64,000 nt of DNA from Micromonospora cabrerizensis (GTDB lineage Bacteria > Actinomycetota > Actinomycetes > Mycobacteriales > Micromonosporaceae). The notes below the pieces were generated by a model. It did not search any database. It saw nothing but the letters and a program-made list of their open reading frames with translations, and was not told the DNA's origin. Below, piece after piece: positions 1-8,281 of this stretch. The position numbers and the translations under genes were made by a program. How positions within the stretch are numbered: the stretch's first letter is position 1; each line of letters opens with the position of its first letter. The stretch spans positions 1 to 64,000 of the forward strand of contig NZ_JAKKFI010000001.1 of assembly GCF_022230955.1 (NCBI RefSeq). The letters run 5' to 3'.

Positions 1-101
1 ACTCATGCCGGCACTCCGCTTCGCTGCGTGCCGCCATGAGGCACCATCGCACTGAGCCCGATGATTCGTTCGCTGTGCTCACTCATGCCGGCACTCCGCT
101 T
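1..101. repeat. Direct repeat with hairpin at window edge
   Basis: A 21-nt sequence at 1-21 recurs exactly at 81-101. The first copy also opens a hairpin: 2-14 pairs with 28-40 with one mismatch around a 13-nt loop. No convincing ORF covers the stretch up to the ctaG stop codon. It may be the 3' flank or terminator of a gene outside the window. Confidence 0.6.
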
Positions 102-194
102 TCAATCCGTAGCTGCCGGCCGATCGTACCGGTCGGGGTGACGTAGCCGACATCCCGCCCGCCGCCGATCGTCGGGGCGTACCGTCCGGGCAGC

Positions 195-1115
195 TCAGGT
201 GGCCGCGGCGTCGGCGGCGCGCTCGCGGGCCTCCTGGCGGTCCAGGTCGCGGTCGACCCGGCGTGCCTCGCGCTCGGACTGCTTGATCCACTGGACCACC
301 AGCACCGCGAGCATGGTCACACTGACGAATTCGCCACCGGCCCAGAGGATGCCGCCCGCGACCACCTGGTCGGCCTTCGGGTCGGACCAGGCGAGGTTGA
401 GCGACGGGTACCAGTCGCCGCCGAAGAGCGTGGTGCTCTGCATGATCGTGAGACCGAGCACGGTGTGGAACGGCACGGAGAGCAGCATCAGCAGCGCACG
501 TGCCGGGTACGGCCAGCGGCCGGGCAGCGGGTCGAGCCCGAGCAGCGGCCAGAAGAACACGCAGCCGGTCATGATGAAGTGCGCGTGCACCAGCTCGTGC
601 GCCCAGGCGTGTTCGAGGGTGAAGCGGTACAGGTCACTGAAGTACAGCACGAACGGGTTGACCACGAAGATGGCGAACGCCACCAGCGGGAAGCTGTAGA
701 CCCGGGCGACCCGGCTGTGCACGATCGCCAGCAGGCGCTTGCGGGGCCCGACCGGCAGGGTGCGCAGGGCCAGGGTCATCGGCGCGCCCAGCGCCAGGAA
801 GATCGGCGCCACCATGGAGAGCACCATGTGCTGGATCATGTGCACGGACAGCAGTGCGGTGTCGTACGCGTGCAACCCGCTGACCGTGACCAGCGCGATG
901 CCGCCCAGCCCGGGGCCGAGGAAGAACACGGTACGGGCGATCGGCCACCGGTCACCCCGCAGGCGCAGCCGGTACACCCCGTAGAGGTACAGGCCGGCGG
1001 CGAGCACCAGGCCGAGGGCCAGCCAGCTGTCCAGCCGGGTCTCGGTCAGCACCGTGCCGACGGTGAACGGCGGCGGGGCCGAGGTGGCGGCGAGAATCGG
1101 ATCGACGTGCAGCAC
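195..1115 (-). CDS. ctaG: Cytochrome c oxidase assembly protein (CtaG, caa3 type)
   Basis: A polytopic membrane protein of about 306 residues of the bacterial CtaG (caa3_CtaG) family, which helps assemble the copper-containing haem-copper oxidase. About seven hydrophobic helices are visible, with His-rich motifs typical of the family (HMIQHMVL, HELVHAHF) in or near the helices. The C-terminus is a charged Arg/Glu-rich cytoplasmic tail. The open frame extends further upstream, but that part is non-hydrophobic and overlaps ctaE on the other strand, so I place the start at the GTG (VLHVDP) at 1115. It is divergent from the ctaE-qcrCAB operon, which fits a role in the same respiratory branch. Confidence 0.88.
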   Translation of the reverse strand: MLHVDPILAATSAPPPFTVGTVLTETRLDSWLALGLVLAAGLYLYGVYRLRLRGDRWPIARTVFFLGPGLGGIALVTVSGLHAYDTALLSVHMIQHMVLSMVAPIFLALGAPMTLALRTLPVGPRKRLLAIVHSRVARVYSFPLVAFAIFVVNPFVLYFSDLYRFTLEHAWAHELVHAHFIMTGCVFFWPLLGLDPLPGRWPYPARALLMLLSVPFHTVLGLTIMQSTTLFGGDWYPSLNLAWSDPKADQVVAGGILWAGGEFVSVTMLAVLVVQWIKQSEREARRVDRDLDRQEARERAADAAAT

Positions 1116-1223
1116 GCTTTTCAGGCTAGGCCAGGCGAACCGGACCCTGACGGTCGGGCCACGGAAGGCGCAGGTTTGCCACCCCGCTGATCGGCGGCCC
1201 CGGTCAGGGGCAATAATGACGGC

Positions 1224-1823
1224 GTGACTGCGGCCCCAGCCATTGACAAGAGCCGGATCCACTCTCTGACCCGACCGAACATGGTCAGCGTCGGGACGAT
1301 CGTGTGGCTCTCCAGCGAACTCATGTTCTTCGCGGCGCTGTTCGCGATGTACTTCTCGATCCGCGCAGCTGCGCCGGAGCAGTGGGAGAAGCACACCGAA
1401 GCGCTGAACATCCCGTACGCGACCACCTTCACGGTGATCCTGGTGCTGTCCTCCGTGACGTGCCAGCTCGGCGTCTTCGCGGCGGAGAAGGGTGACGTGC
1501 ACGCGCTCAGGCGCTGGTTCACCGTCACCTTCGTGATGGGCCTGATCTTCGTGCTCGGCCAGCTGAACGAGTACCGGCACCTGGTCGCCGACGGCGTCAA
1601 GATCAACGAAGACGGTTACGGGTCGGTGTTCTACCTGACCACCGGCTTCCACGGTCTGCACGTGACCGGCGGCCTGATCGCCTTCATCATCTTCATGGTC
1701 CGCACGACCATGGGCCGGTTCACCCCGGCGCAGGCGACCTCGGCGATCGTCGTGTCGTACTACTGGCACTTCGTCGACGTCGTGTGGATCGGGCTGTACG
1801 CCATGATCTACTGGCTTCAGTGA
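1224..1823 (+). CDS. ctaE: Cytochrome c oxidase subunit III
   Basis: A 199-residue subunit III of the aa3-type cytochrome c oxidase, with five predicted membrane helices, the usual length for the actinobacterial form. Family motifs include the [10 protein letters not shown] segment and the C-terminal [10 protein letters not shown] segment. It is the first gene of the ctaE-qcrC-qcrA-qcrB order that is standard in actinobacteria, where the bcc complex and aa3 oxidase form a supercomplex. Subunits I, II and IV are not in this window. The start is a GTG, and the Shine-Dalgarno sequence is weak. Confidence 0.95.
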   Translation: MTAAPAIDKSRIHSLTRPNMVSVGTIVWLSSELMFFAALFAMYFSIRAAAPEQWEKHTEALNIPYATTFTVILVLSSVTCQLGVFAAEKGDVHALRRWFTVTFVMGLIFVLGQLNEYRHLVADGVKINEDGYGSVFYLTTGFHGLHVTGGLIAFIIFMVRTTMGRFTPAQATSAIVVSYYWHFVDVVWIGLYAMIYWLQ

Positions 1824-1893
1824 TCTTGCGCGTCACATTCCGCGCTGCTGCTCCGTCCCCTGAGACAGGTCCAACCGGTTAAGGACACCGCTC

Positions 1894-2730
1894 ATGACTT
1901 CTGACAACGACCGCCGACGCGGTCTGCTTGCGCGGTTGCGCGAGCGGCCCGCCGCGCGCAGCAGGGGCCGCCGCCGGCTGGGCGCCGCGGTCCGGCTGAT
2001 CGCCGCGCTGATGCTCGCCGGTGGCGCCTACACCGTCTTCGCCCCGGGTGCCCAGGCGCAGGACAACCCGCAGCTGACCGGCGCCGCCGCCGAGGGCAAG
2101 GCGCTGTTCGACGTGAGCTGCGTGACCTGCCACGGTCGCAACGCCCAGGGTGTCGAGGGCCGCGGGCCGAGCCTGATCGGCGTCGGAGCGGCCTCGGTCG
2201 AGTTCCAGGTCAGCTCCGGGCGGATGCCGCTGGCCCGCCAGGAGGCCCAGGCCCACCGCAAGCCGCCGGTCTTCACCGACGAGCAGACCCGTCAGCTGGC
2301 CCAGTACGTCCAGGAGCTGGGTGGCGGCCCGGTCGTGCCCGACGGCGACGACCTCCGTGAGGACGGCAACATCGCGTCCGGCGGTGAGCTGTTCCGGATC
2401 AACTGCTCGCAGTGCCACGCGTTCGGTGGCGGCGGCGGTGCGCTCTCCTCGGGCAAGTTCGCCCCGAGCCTGCACCCCGCGACCGACCGCCAGATCTACG
2501 CGGCGATGCTGAGCGGCCCGCAGAACATGCCGGTGTTCGGCGACAACCAGCTTCGGCCGGAGCAGAAGGCCGACATCATCGCCTACATCCAGGAGACGCT
2601 GAAGCACGACCAGGACCCGGGCGGCTTCAACCTCGGGCGGTACGGCCCCTCCACCGAGGGCCTGGCGATCTTCCTGGTCGGCATCGTGGCGCTCGTGTTC
2701 GCCAGCCTGTGGATTGCGGGCAAGTCGTGA
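1894..2730 (+). CDS. qcrC: Dihaem cytochrome c subunit of the bcc complex (QcrC)
   Basis: A 278-residue membrane-anchored dihaem cytochrome c. Two CxxCH haem sites are visible: CVTCH at residues 76-80 and CSQCH at 171-175. There is an N-terminal signal/anchor helix near residues 31-50 after an Arg-rich cytoplasmic start, and a C-terminal helix near 255-275. In actinobacteria QcrC replaces soluble cytochrome c and passes electrons directly from the bcc complex to the aa3 oxidase. The ATG is preceded by AAGGA at a normal distance. It follows ctaE by 70 nt, probably in the same operon. Confidence 0.96.
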   Translation: MTSDNDRRRGLLARLRERPAARSRGRRRLGAAVRLIAALMLAGGAYTVFAPGAQAQDNPQLTGAAAEGKALFDVSCVTCHGRNAQGVEGRGPSLIGVGAASVEFQVSSGRMPLARQEAQAHRKPPVFTDEQTRQLAQYVQELGGGPVVPDGDDLREDGNIASGGELFRINCSQCHAFGGGGGALSSGKFAPSLHPATDRQIYAAMLSGPQNMPVFGDNQLRPEQKADIIAYIQETLKHDQDPGGFNLGRYGPSTEGLAIFLVGIVALVFASLWIAGKS

Positions 2731-2794
2731 CCGAGCGGATACTCCTAATCAGCGCTGTGGTGCCGCTCGGCGCCACCCGTAGCGAGGTGACGGC

Positions 2795-3883
2795 ATGAGC
2801 ACCCACACCGAGCACCAGGCCTCGCAGGGCCCGGAGCCGCTCGACGTGAACGACCCCAAGCTGACCCGGTTCGACATCGTTCGTGAGGGCGCGCGTCGGG
2901 ACGACATCGAGATCGTCCACTACGAGCCGCAGGTGCTGCCCGGCACCAAGGCGGAGCGTCGGCTGACCCGGGTGGTCGCCGGCTTCTTCCTGCTCACCGG
3001 TCTGGCCGCGACCGCCTTCATGGTCATCTACATCGCCTGGCCGTGGCAGTACGAGCCGGGCCGGGGCGGCGACAAGTTCTACACCCCGCTGCTCGGTTTC
3101 ACCCTCGGCATCGCGCTGCTCGCCGTCGGCTTCGGCATCCTGACCTGGGGCAAGAAGTTGCTGCCCAAGGAGGTCTCGATCCAGGACCGGCACGAGGGGC
3201 AGGTGGACTCCGAAGGCCGCACCATCACCGGCCAGACCATGCTCTACATGGCGGACGAGCTGGGCGTGAAGCGTCGCCCCCTGCTCGGCATCTCGCTGCT
3301 GGCCGGTCTCGCGCCGGTCGGCGCGGTCCTCGCGGCACCGCTGGTCGGTGGTCTGATCTCCCAGCCGCACAAGAACAACCAGATGTTCACCACTGGGTTC
3401 GCCACCGCCGAGGGCGGCGAGCGGATCCGCCTGGTCCGCGAGGACGGCCGGCCGGTCCGCCCGGCGGACATCAGCGCCGGTGGCCAGCTGACCGTCTTCC
3501 CCGGCATCGACCACGGCGTGAGCAACAAGCACGCCGACTCGCCGACGCTGCTGATCCACCTCCGGGACTCGGACGCGCAGGAGTCGCGTCGGGCCAACGA
3601 GAAGATCGGCCACGGCGACTACATGTGGGGCAACTACGCGGCCTTCTCCAAGATCTGCACGCACGCAGGCTGCCCGGCCAGCCTGTACGAGCAGCAGACC
3701 AACCGGCTGCTCTGCCCGTGCCACCAGTCCCAGTTCCTGATCACCAACAACGCCAAGCCCATCTTCGGCCCCGCCAGCCGGCGGCTGCCACAGCTGCCGA
3801 TCGAGGTGGACTCGGAGGGCTTCTTCGTGGCGAAGTCCGACTACACCGAGACCGTCGGGCCTGATTTCTGGGAGCGGCCATGA
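2795..3883 (+). CDS. qcrA: Rieske iron-sulfur subunit of the bcc complex (QcrA)
   Basis: A 362-residue ubiquinol/menaquinol-cytochrome c reductase iron-sulfur protein. It has three predicted membrane helices (about residues 60-85, 95-125 and 160-190), the actinobacterial arrangement, then a C-terminal Rieske domain. The 2Fe-2S ligands are visible as CTHAGC (288-293) and CPCH (307-310). The stop codon overlaps the qcrB start in an ATGA, indicating translational coupling within the operon. Confidence 0.97.
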   Translation: MSTHTEHQASQGPEPLDVNDPKLTRFDIVREGARRDDIEIVHYEPQVLPGTKAERRLTRVVAGFFLLTGLAATAFMVIYIAWPWQYEPGRGGDKFYTPLLGFTLGIALLAVGFGILTWGKKLLPKEVSIQDRHEGQVDSEGRTITGQTMLYMADELGVKRRPLLGISLLAGLAPVGAVLAAPLVGGLISQPHKNNQMFTTGFATAEGGERIRLVREDGRPVRPADISAGGQLTVFPGIDHGVSNKHADSPTLLIHLRDSDAQESRRANEKIGHGDYMWGNYAAFSKICTHAGCPASLYEQQTNRLLCPCHQSQFLITNNAKPIFGPASRRLPQLPIEVDSEGFFVAKSDYTETVGPDFWERP

Positions 3884-5511
3884 AGCGTCGAAAGTTTGAC
3901 CTTGCGGCGACGCCGGGCAAGGCCGCGGTGGGAGTGGACGACCGCTTCGCGGTGGCCACGCCGCTGCGCAAGCTGCTGAACAAGGTCTTCCCGGACCACT
4001 GGTCCTTCCTGCTCGGCGAGATCGCGCTGTTCTCGTTCGTCGTGCTGTTGCTGACCGGTGTCTTCCTCACCCTCTTCTACGAGCCGGCGATGACCGAGGT
4101 GGTCTACGACGGCAGCTACGCGCCGTTGCAGGGCACGCCGATGTCCGCCGCGTACGCCTCCAGCCTGGACCTGTCGTTCGACGTCCGCGGTGGTCTGGTG
4201 ATGCGGCAGATGCACCACTGGGCGGCGCTGCTGTTCATGGCCGCGATCGTCGTGCACATGCTGCGGGTGTTCTTCACCGGCGCCTTCCGCAAGCCGCGCG
4301 AGACCAACTGGATCATCGGTTCGCTGCTGTTCTGGGTCGGCTTCCTCGCCGGCTTCACCGGTTACTCGCTGCCGGACGACGGCCTGTCCGGCACCGGCCT
4401 GCGGATCGCCTCGGCGATCATGCTGTCCATCCCGGTGATCGGCTCCTGGGTCACCTCGTCGATCTTCGGCGGCGAGTTCCCCGGCACGATCATCATCAGC
4501 CGGTTCTTCATCGCCCACGTGCTGCTCATCCCGGGCCTGCTGCTCGCGCTGATCAGCGTCCACCTGGGCCTGGTCTTCAAGCAGAAGCACACCCAGTGGC
4601 CCGGCCCCGGCCGGACCAACAACAACGTGGTCGGCGAGCGGATGTTCCCGCGGTACGCGCTGAAGCAGGGCGGCTTCTTCATGGTCGTCTTCGGCGTCAT
4701 CGCGCTGATGGGCGGCCTGTTCCAGATCAACCCGATCTGGCTGTTCGGCCCGTACGAGGCGTGGGTGGTCTCGGCCGCCAGCCAGCCCGACTGGTACGTC
4801 ATGTTCCTCGACGGGTCGACCCGACTCATGCCGGCCTGGGAAATCAACATCCCGCTCGGCGACGGGTACGTGATTCCGCCGCTGTTCTGGCCGACGGTCG
4901 TGCTGCCCGGCATCCTGGTCGGCCTGTCGACCATGTACCCGTTCCTGGAAGCCCGGCACCTCAAGGACCGCAAGAGCCACAACCTGCTCGAGCGTCCCCG
5001 TGACGCTCCGGCCCGGACCGCGGTCGGCGCCATGGCCGTCTCGTTCTACGTGGTCCTGACGCTCTCCGGCGCCAACGACGTGATCGCCGACAAGTTCCAG
5101 ATCAGCTTGAACGCTATGACCTGGGCCGGCCGGGTCGGTCTGCTGGTGGTCCCGCCGATCGCGTACTACATCACGTACCGGCTCTGCCTGGGTCTGCAAC
5201 AGCACGACCGGGAGGTGCTCGCGCACGGCGTCGAGACCGGCATCATCCGGCGCATGCCGGACGGCCAGTTCGTCGAGGTGCACCAGCCGCTCAGCGCGCA
5301 GAACGGGCACGCGGACGGTCACGGCCAGCTGGAGTACGTCGGCTGGGTCGTACCGAAGAAGATGAACCGGCTGGGCGCCCTCGGGCCGGCCATCCGAGGC
5401 TTCTTCTACCCGATCGAGAAGCCCGCCGAGGCGCCGGTCTCGCCGGGGCACCCGCCGGTCGAGGCCCGGCCCGAGCGCGAGGAGATCGGCAGCGGCGAGA
5501 GCCGCCGCTGA
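3880..5511 (+). CDS. qcrB: Cytochrome b subunit of the bcc complex (QcrB)
   Basis: A 543-residue menaquinol-cytochrome c reductase cytochrome b. The N-terminal helices carry haem-ligand His residues (RQMHHWAALL...HMLR and FFIAHVLL...VHLG). The Qo-site PEWY motif appears as PDWY, the usual actinobacterial variant. About eight to nine membrane helices are followed by a cytoplasmic C-terminal tail of about 120 residues, longer than in mitochondrial homologues, as expected for actinobacteria. It is the last gene of the cluster, followed by a strong hairpin terminator. Confidence 0.97.
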   Translation: MKRRKFDLAATPGKAAVGVDDRFAVATPLRKLLNKVFPDHWSFLLGEIALFSFVVLLLTGVFLTLFYEPAMTEVVYDGSYAPLQGTPMSAAYASSLDLSFDVRGGLVMRQMHHWAALLFMAAIVVHMLRVFFTGAFRKPRETNWIIGSLLFWVGFLAGFTGYSLPDDGLSGTGLRIASAIMLSIPVIGSWVTSSIFGGEFPGTIIISRFFIAHVLLIPGLLLALISVHLGLVFKQKHTQWPGPGRTNNNVVGERMFPRYALKQGGFFMVVFGVIALMGGLFQINPIWLFGPYEAWVVSAASQPDWYVMFLDGSTRLMPAWEINIPLGDGYVIPPLFWPTVVLPGILVGLSTMYPFLEARHLKDRKSHNLLERPRDAPARTAVGAMAVSFYVVLTLSGANDVIADKFQISLNAMTWAGRVGLLVVPPIAYYITYRLCLGLQQHDREVLAHGVETGIIRRMPDGQFVEVHQPLSAQNGHADGHGQLEYVGWVVPKKMNRLGALGPAIRGFFYPIEKPAEAPVSPGHPPVEARPEREEIGSGESRR

Positions 5512-5529
5512 CCGCCCGATCGCACCGTT

Positions 5530-5564
5530 ACGTGGCGCCCGCCGGATTCCGGCGGGCGCCACGT
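5530..5564 (+). terminator. Hairpin terminator after qcrB
   Basis: A perfect 16-bp stem (5530-5545 with 5549-5564) closes on a 3-nt loop, 18 nt after the qcrB stop codon. There is no U-tract, which is common for actinobacterial terminators. Confidence 0.8.
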
Positions 5565-5703
5565 CGTATCCGCAGTCGCCGCCCATCCGAGGCGGAGTCG
5601 GACGACCGCGGCGGGACCGGTCGACCCCGCGCGACGGGCGATCGCAGGAATAACCCCGGTGAGCCGGGTATCCGTGCGGTCCAACGTCTCAAGGGGGGGA
5701 AGC

Positions 5704-6393
5704 ATGTTGGGTATCAAACGCCTCGGCCTGTTGGCCGCGCTGGTACTGGTCGGTGTCGCGCCGGCTGCGGCCGCGCAGGCCGCGGCACAGCCGTCGACGC
5801 AGGACACCCAGTACCTGCAGGCGGTTCACCAGGTCAACCTGTTCGAGATCACCGCCGGTGACCTGGCCCAGCAGAAGGGTCAGGACCAGGGGGTCAAGGA
5901 CCTGGGTGCGATGCTGAAGACCGACCACACCCAGCTGGACCAGACGGTGCAGCAGACCGCGTCCCAGCTCGGTGTGGAACTGCCGAACGAGCCCAGCGCC
6001 GATCAGCAGGCGGTCATCGACAAGCTGAACAACGCCAGCGGTGCGGAGTTCGACCGGCTCTGGGTGACCAGTGAGCTGGCCGGTCACGTCCAGGCCATCC
6101 AGGCCACCCAGACGGAGATCTCGCAGGGCTCCGAGCAGTCGGTGGTCCAGTTGGCACAGACTGCTCTGCCGACACTTCAGGCGCACTACGACGAGCTGGT
6201 GCAGCTCGCCAACCAGTTGGGCATCCCGGTTCCGCAGACCAGCGCCAGCGGTACGCCCAGCCCGGGCGGCACCGGCACTGAGTCGCCGGCTCCGGGCGGC
6301 ACCGGCACCGAGTCGCCGGCTCCGGGTGGCAACACCGAGTCCCCGGCTCCGGGCGGCGGCACCACCGAAACGCCGGCTCCCAGCGAGAGCTGA
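5704..6393 (+). CDS. Secreted DUF4142-type protein
   Basis: About 229 residues: a signal peptide (residues 1-30, ending AAAAQA), a helical DUF4142 (ferritin-like) domain near residues 32-180, and a low-complexity C-terminus with ESPAPGG-type repeats (about 185-229). The biochemical role of DUF4142 proteins is not established; they are predicted to be secreted or envelope-associated. I chose the ATG after a GGGGGGA Shine-Dalgarno rather than a GTG 45 nt upstream, because the signal peptide then starts at residue 1. The tail contains direct repeats that may vary in copy number. It is followed by a terminator hairpin. Confidence 0.8.
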   Translation: MLGIKRLGLLAALVLVGVAPAAAAQAAAQPSTQDTQYLQAVHQVNLFEITAGDLAQQKGQDQGVKDLGAMLKTDHTQLDQTVQQTASQLGVELPNEPSADQQAVIDKLNNASGAEFDRLWVTSELAGHVQAIQATQTEISQGSEQSVVQLAQTALPTLQAHYDELVQLANQLGIPVPQTSASGTPSPGGTGTESPAPGGTGTESPAPGGNTESPAPGGGTTETPAPSES

Positions 6394-6408
6394 CGTAGCG
6401 ACAGCAGA

Positions 6409-6439
6409 CGGCCGGTCCACCCGCGCGGTGGACCGGCCG
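6409..6439. terminator. Hairpin terminator in convergent gap
   Basis: A 13-bp perfect stem (6409-6421 with 6427-6439) and a 5-nt loop lie between the convergent DUF4142 gene and the RAM-domain gene. It probably serves both strands. Confidence 0.75.
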
Positions 6440-6452
6440 CCGTGCGTGCGGG

Positions 6453-6740
6453 TCAGTCGGCGCTGGCCAGCCCGATAGCGAACGCTTCCTCGAGGTCGGT
6501 CTGCGAATACGCCCGGAACGCGATGTGCGACTCGGTGTTGAGCACGCCCGGCACCTTGGAGATGCTGCCCGCGATGACCTGGGCGATCTGGTCGAACTCG
6601 CGGACCCGGACGATAGCGATGAGGTCGACGTGCCCGGCCACCGAGTAGACCTCGCTGACGCCGGGAAGGTTGGCCAGGGTCTCCGCTACCTCGGGGATCG
6701 CATCGGTGGCGCAGTCGATCAGCACGATCGCGGTGATCAC
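6453..6740 (-). CDS. Stand-alone Lrp/AsnC ligand-binding (RAM) domain protein
   Basis: A 95-residue protein matching only the C-terminal RAM/AsnC ligand-binding domain of Lrp-type regulators, with no helix-turn-helix. It has the beta-alpha-beta-beta-alpha-beta pattern (VLIDCATD..., VYSVAGHVDLIAIVRV, HIAFRAYS). Such single-domain proteins assemble like Lrp effector domains and are thought to bind amino acids or modulate other regulators; the ligand here is unknown. It starts at a GTG with GGAGAG 7 nt upstream. Confidence 0.85.
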   Translation of the reverse strand: MITAIVLIDCATDAIPEVAETLANLPGVSEVYSVAGHVDLIAIVRVREFDQIAQVIAGSISKVPGVLNTESHIAFRAYSQTDLEEAFAIGLASAD

Positions 6741-6819
6741 GGGACATCTCTCCGTTCGTCGGCGTCGTCGCCCATGCTAGATGTTTCGGTCGGGAACTGG
6801 AGGCGGGAGCCGTCGGGCC

Positions 6820-7689
6820 TCAGCCGTGCGCGGTGCGGGGCACGGTGAGGTCGTCCCCGGCCCGGATCGCGTCGTGCAGCCGCTCGCCGTCGCGCACGGT
6901 CGCGCCCGGCCAGACCACCGCGCGGCGAACATCGCCGCCCACCCGGGCGCCAGCGCCGACCACCGACTCCACGCAGTGACCGGTCACTGTGGCCGACGGG
7001 TCGACGAGGACGCCACCGGCCGCGGCATGCAGGTTGGCCGCCAGGTAGTCGGCCGGGGTGCCGGTGTCGTAGAAGGTGCCCGGGAAGGGCACCACCTCCA
7101 GGGCGCCCGCTGCCTCGGCGGGGCGCCACACCGCGTGGACCAGGTCGGAGACGACGACCGGCAGGTCGCGGACCAGTCGCCAGGGCAGAAGCGAGAAACC
7201 GGTGAAGCAGTGCCCGGAGAAGGTGCCCGGCGCCGCCGGGTCCGCGGCGGGCTGACCCAGCAGGCGTACGGTGTGCCCGTCCCAGCCGTCGAGCAGAGCG
7301 GCCACGTCCGGGCCGGGCGCAGCCGCCGGATCGGCGAGGTACGCGTCGGCGTTGCCGACCAGCACCGGCCGCCCGTCGATCCAGTCCCGCAGGCGGGCGA
7401 CCCCGCCCGCGGTGCCCAGCGGGTCACCCGGCTCCACCGACAGGTGCGCGCGGTCGCCGACGTGTGCGACGACCTGGTCGCCGAGGTAGCAGGCGTTCAC
7501 CGCGACCCGGCCGGGACCGGTCAGGCCGAGCCCGGCCAGCCGGGCCAGCGCGAGGTCCAGCAGTGGCACGTTGCCCACCGGGCAGAGCGCCTTGGGGACC
7601 CGCTCGGTCAGCGGGCGCAGCCGGGTGCCCTCGCCGGCGGCGAGCACCACCGCGCACAGCTCCGCCGGCACACCGGCCGTGCCGGTCAC
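6820..7689 (-). CDS. Sugar nucleotidyltransferase family protein
   Basis: About 289 residues of the nucleotidyltransferase (NTP_transferase) family, which transfers NMP to sugar-1-phosphates. The N-terminal signature AVVLAAGEGTRLRPLT (about 13-28), followed by VPKAL, is diagnostic. The metal-binding region is seen in LVGNADAYL. The C-terminal part has left-handed beta-helix-like VDPSATVTG... repeats, as in mannose-1-phosphate guanylyl- or glucose-1-phosphate thymidylyl-transferase-like proteins. The substrate cannot be assigned. The GTG start overlaps the stop codon of the upstream NUDIX gene by 4 nt, so the two are translationally coupled; a longer upstream frame is a shadow of that gene. 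Confidence 0.85.
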   Translation of the reverse strand: MTGTAGVPAELCAVVLAAGEGTRLRPLTERVPKALCPVGNVPLLDLALARLAGLGLTGPGRVAVNACYLGDQVVAHVGDRAHLSVEPGDPLGTAGGVARLRDWIDGRPVLVGNADAYLADPAAAPGPDVAALLDGWDGHTVRLLGQPAADPAAPGTFSGHCFTGFSLLPWRLVRDLPVVVSDLVHAVWRPAEAAGALEVVPFPGTFYDTGTPADYLAANLHAAAGGVLVDPSATVTGHCVESVVGAGARVGGDVRRAVVWPGATVRDGERLHDAIRAGDDLTVPRTAHG

Positions 7690-8228
7690 GGCAGGTTGTC
7701 GGGCACCGGTGGCGGGAACTGCCCGGCCAGCGGCCCGATGTCGTAGTAGGCGAGCAGCCGGGCCGTCGCCCAGCTCAGCTTGGGCAGGTCGTCCAGCGGG
7801 TGCCAGGCGGCCTCGAAGACCTCCGCGCCGTCGACCGCCAGCTCGGTGGTGGACGCCGGCACCTCCGTCTCGAAGACCATGTCCACCCAACCCTTGGCGT
7901 GCACGATCGCGTTCGGCACCGCCGGGCGCAGTCGGGACGGGGGGAGCCGGATGCCGGACTCCTCGAACAGCTCGCGGGCCGCTCCCACCACCGGGGGCTC
8001 GCCGCGGTCCAGCAGGCCCGCGGGCAGTGACCAACCCCGGCCGGGCGGCTGGCGCAGCATCAGCAGACGACCCGCGCCCGTCGCCTCGCTGTCGCGGACC
8101 AGGGTGACCGCGCCGACGATGTACTTGGGCACGGCCAGCCGGACCAGGCGCCGACGCACCGGCAGCGGCAGCCGGTAGAAGGCCTGGTAGAAGATGGCCC
8201 GACCGGTGGCGCGGGAGCGGGGGATCAT
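7686..8228 (-). CDS. NUDIX hydrolase
   Basis: A 180-residue NUDIX-family pyrophosphohydrolase. The complete NUDIX box G-x5-E-x7-REL-x-EE-x-GI is visible near residues 77-99 (GLLDRGE...AARELFEESGI). Substrates of the family are nucleoside diphosphates linked to another moiety; the coupling with a sugar nucleotidyltransferase suggests an NDP-sugar or related compound, but this is inference. The N-terminus (about 1-45) is basic and possibly membrane-proximal. Confidence 0.9.
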   Translation of the reverse strand: MIPRSRATGRAIFYQAFYRLPLPVRRRLVRLAVPKYIVGAVTLVRDSEATGAGRLLMLRQPPGRGWSLPAGLLDRGEPPVVGAARELFEESGIRLPPSRLRPAVPNAIVHAKGWVDMVFETEVPASTTELAVDGAEVFEAAWHPLDDLPKLSWATARLLAYYDIGPLAGQFPPPVPDNLP

Positions 8229-8281
8229 GACTCCAGGCTAGTGGTCACGAATGTCCCTCGGACGCGCCGGGGCCGGACCGG

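Noticed and set aside
195..1769. Full-length minus-strand frame extending ctaG across ctaE
   Set aside because: The added N-terminus is non-hydrophobic and antisense to ctaE; only the part from 1115 fits CtaG.
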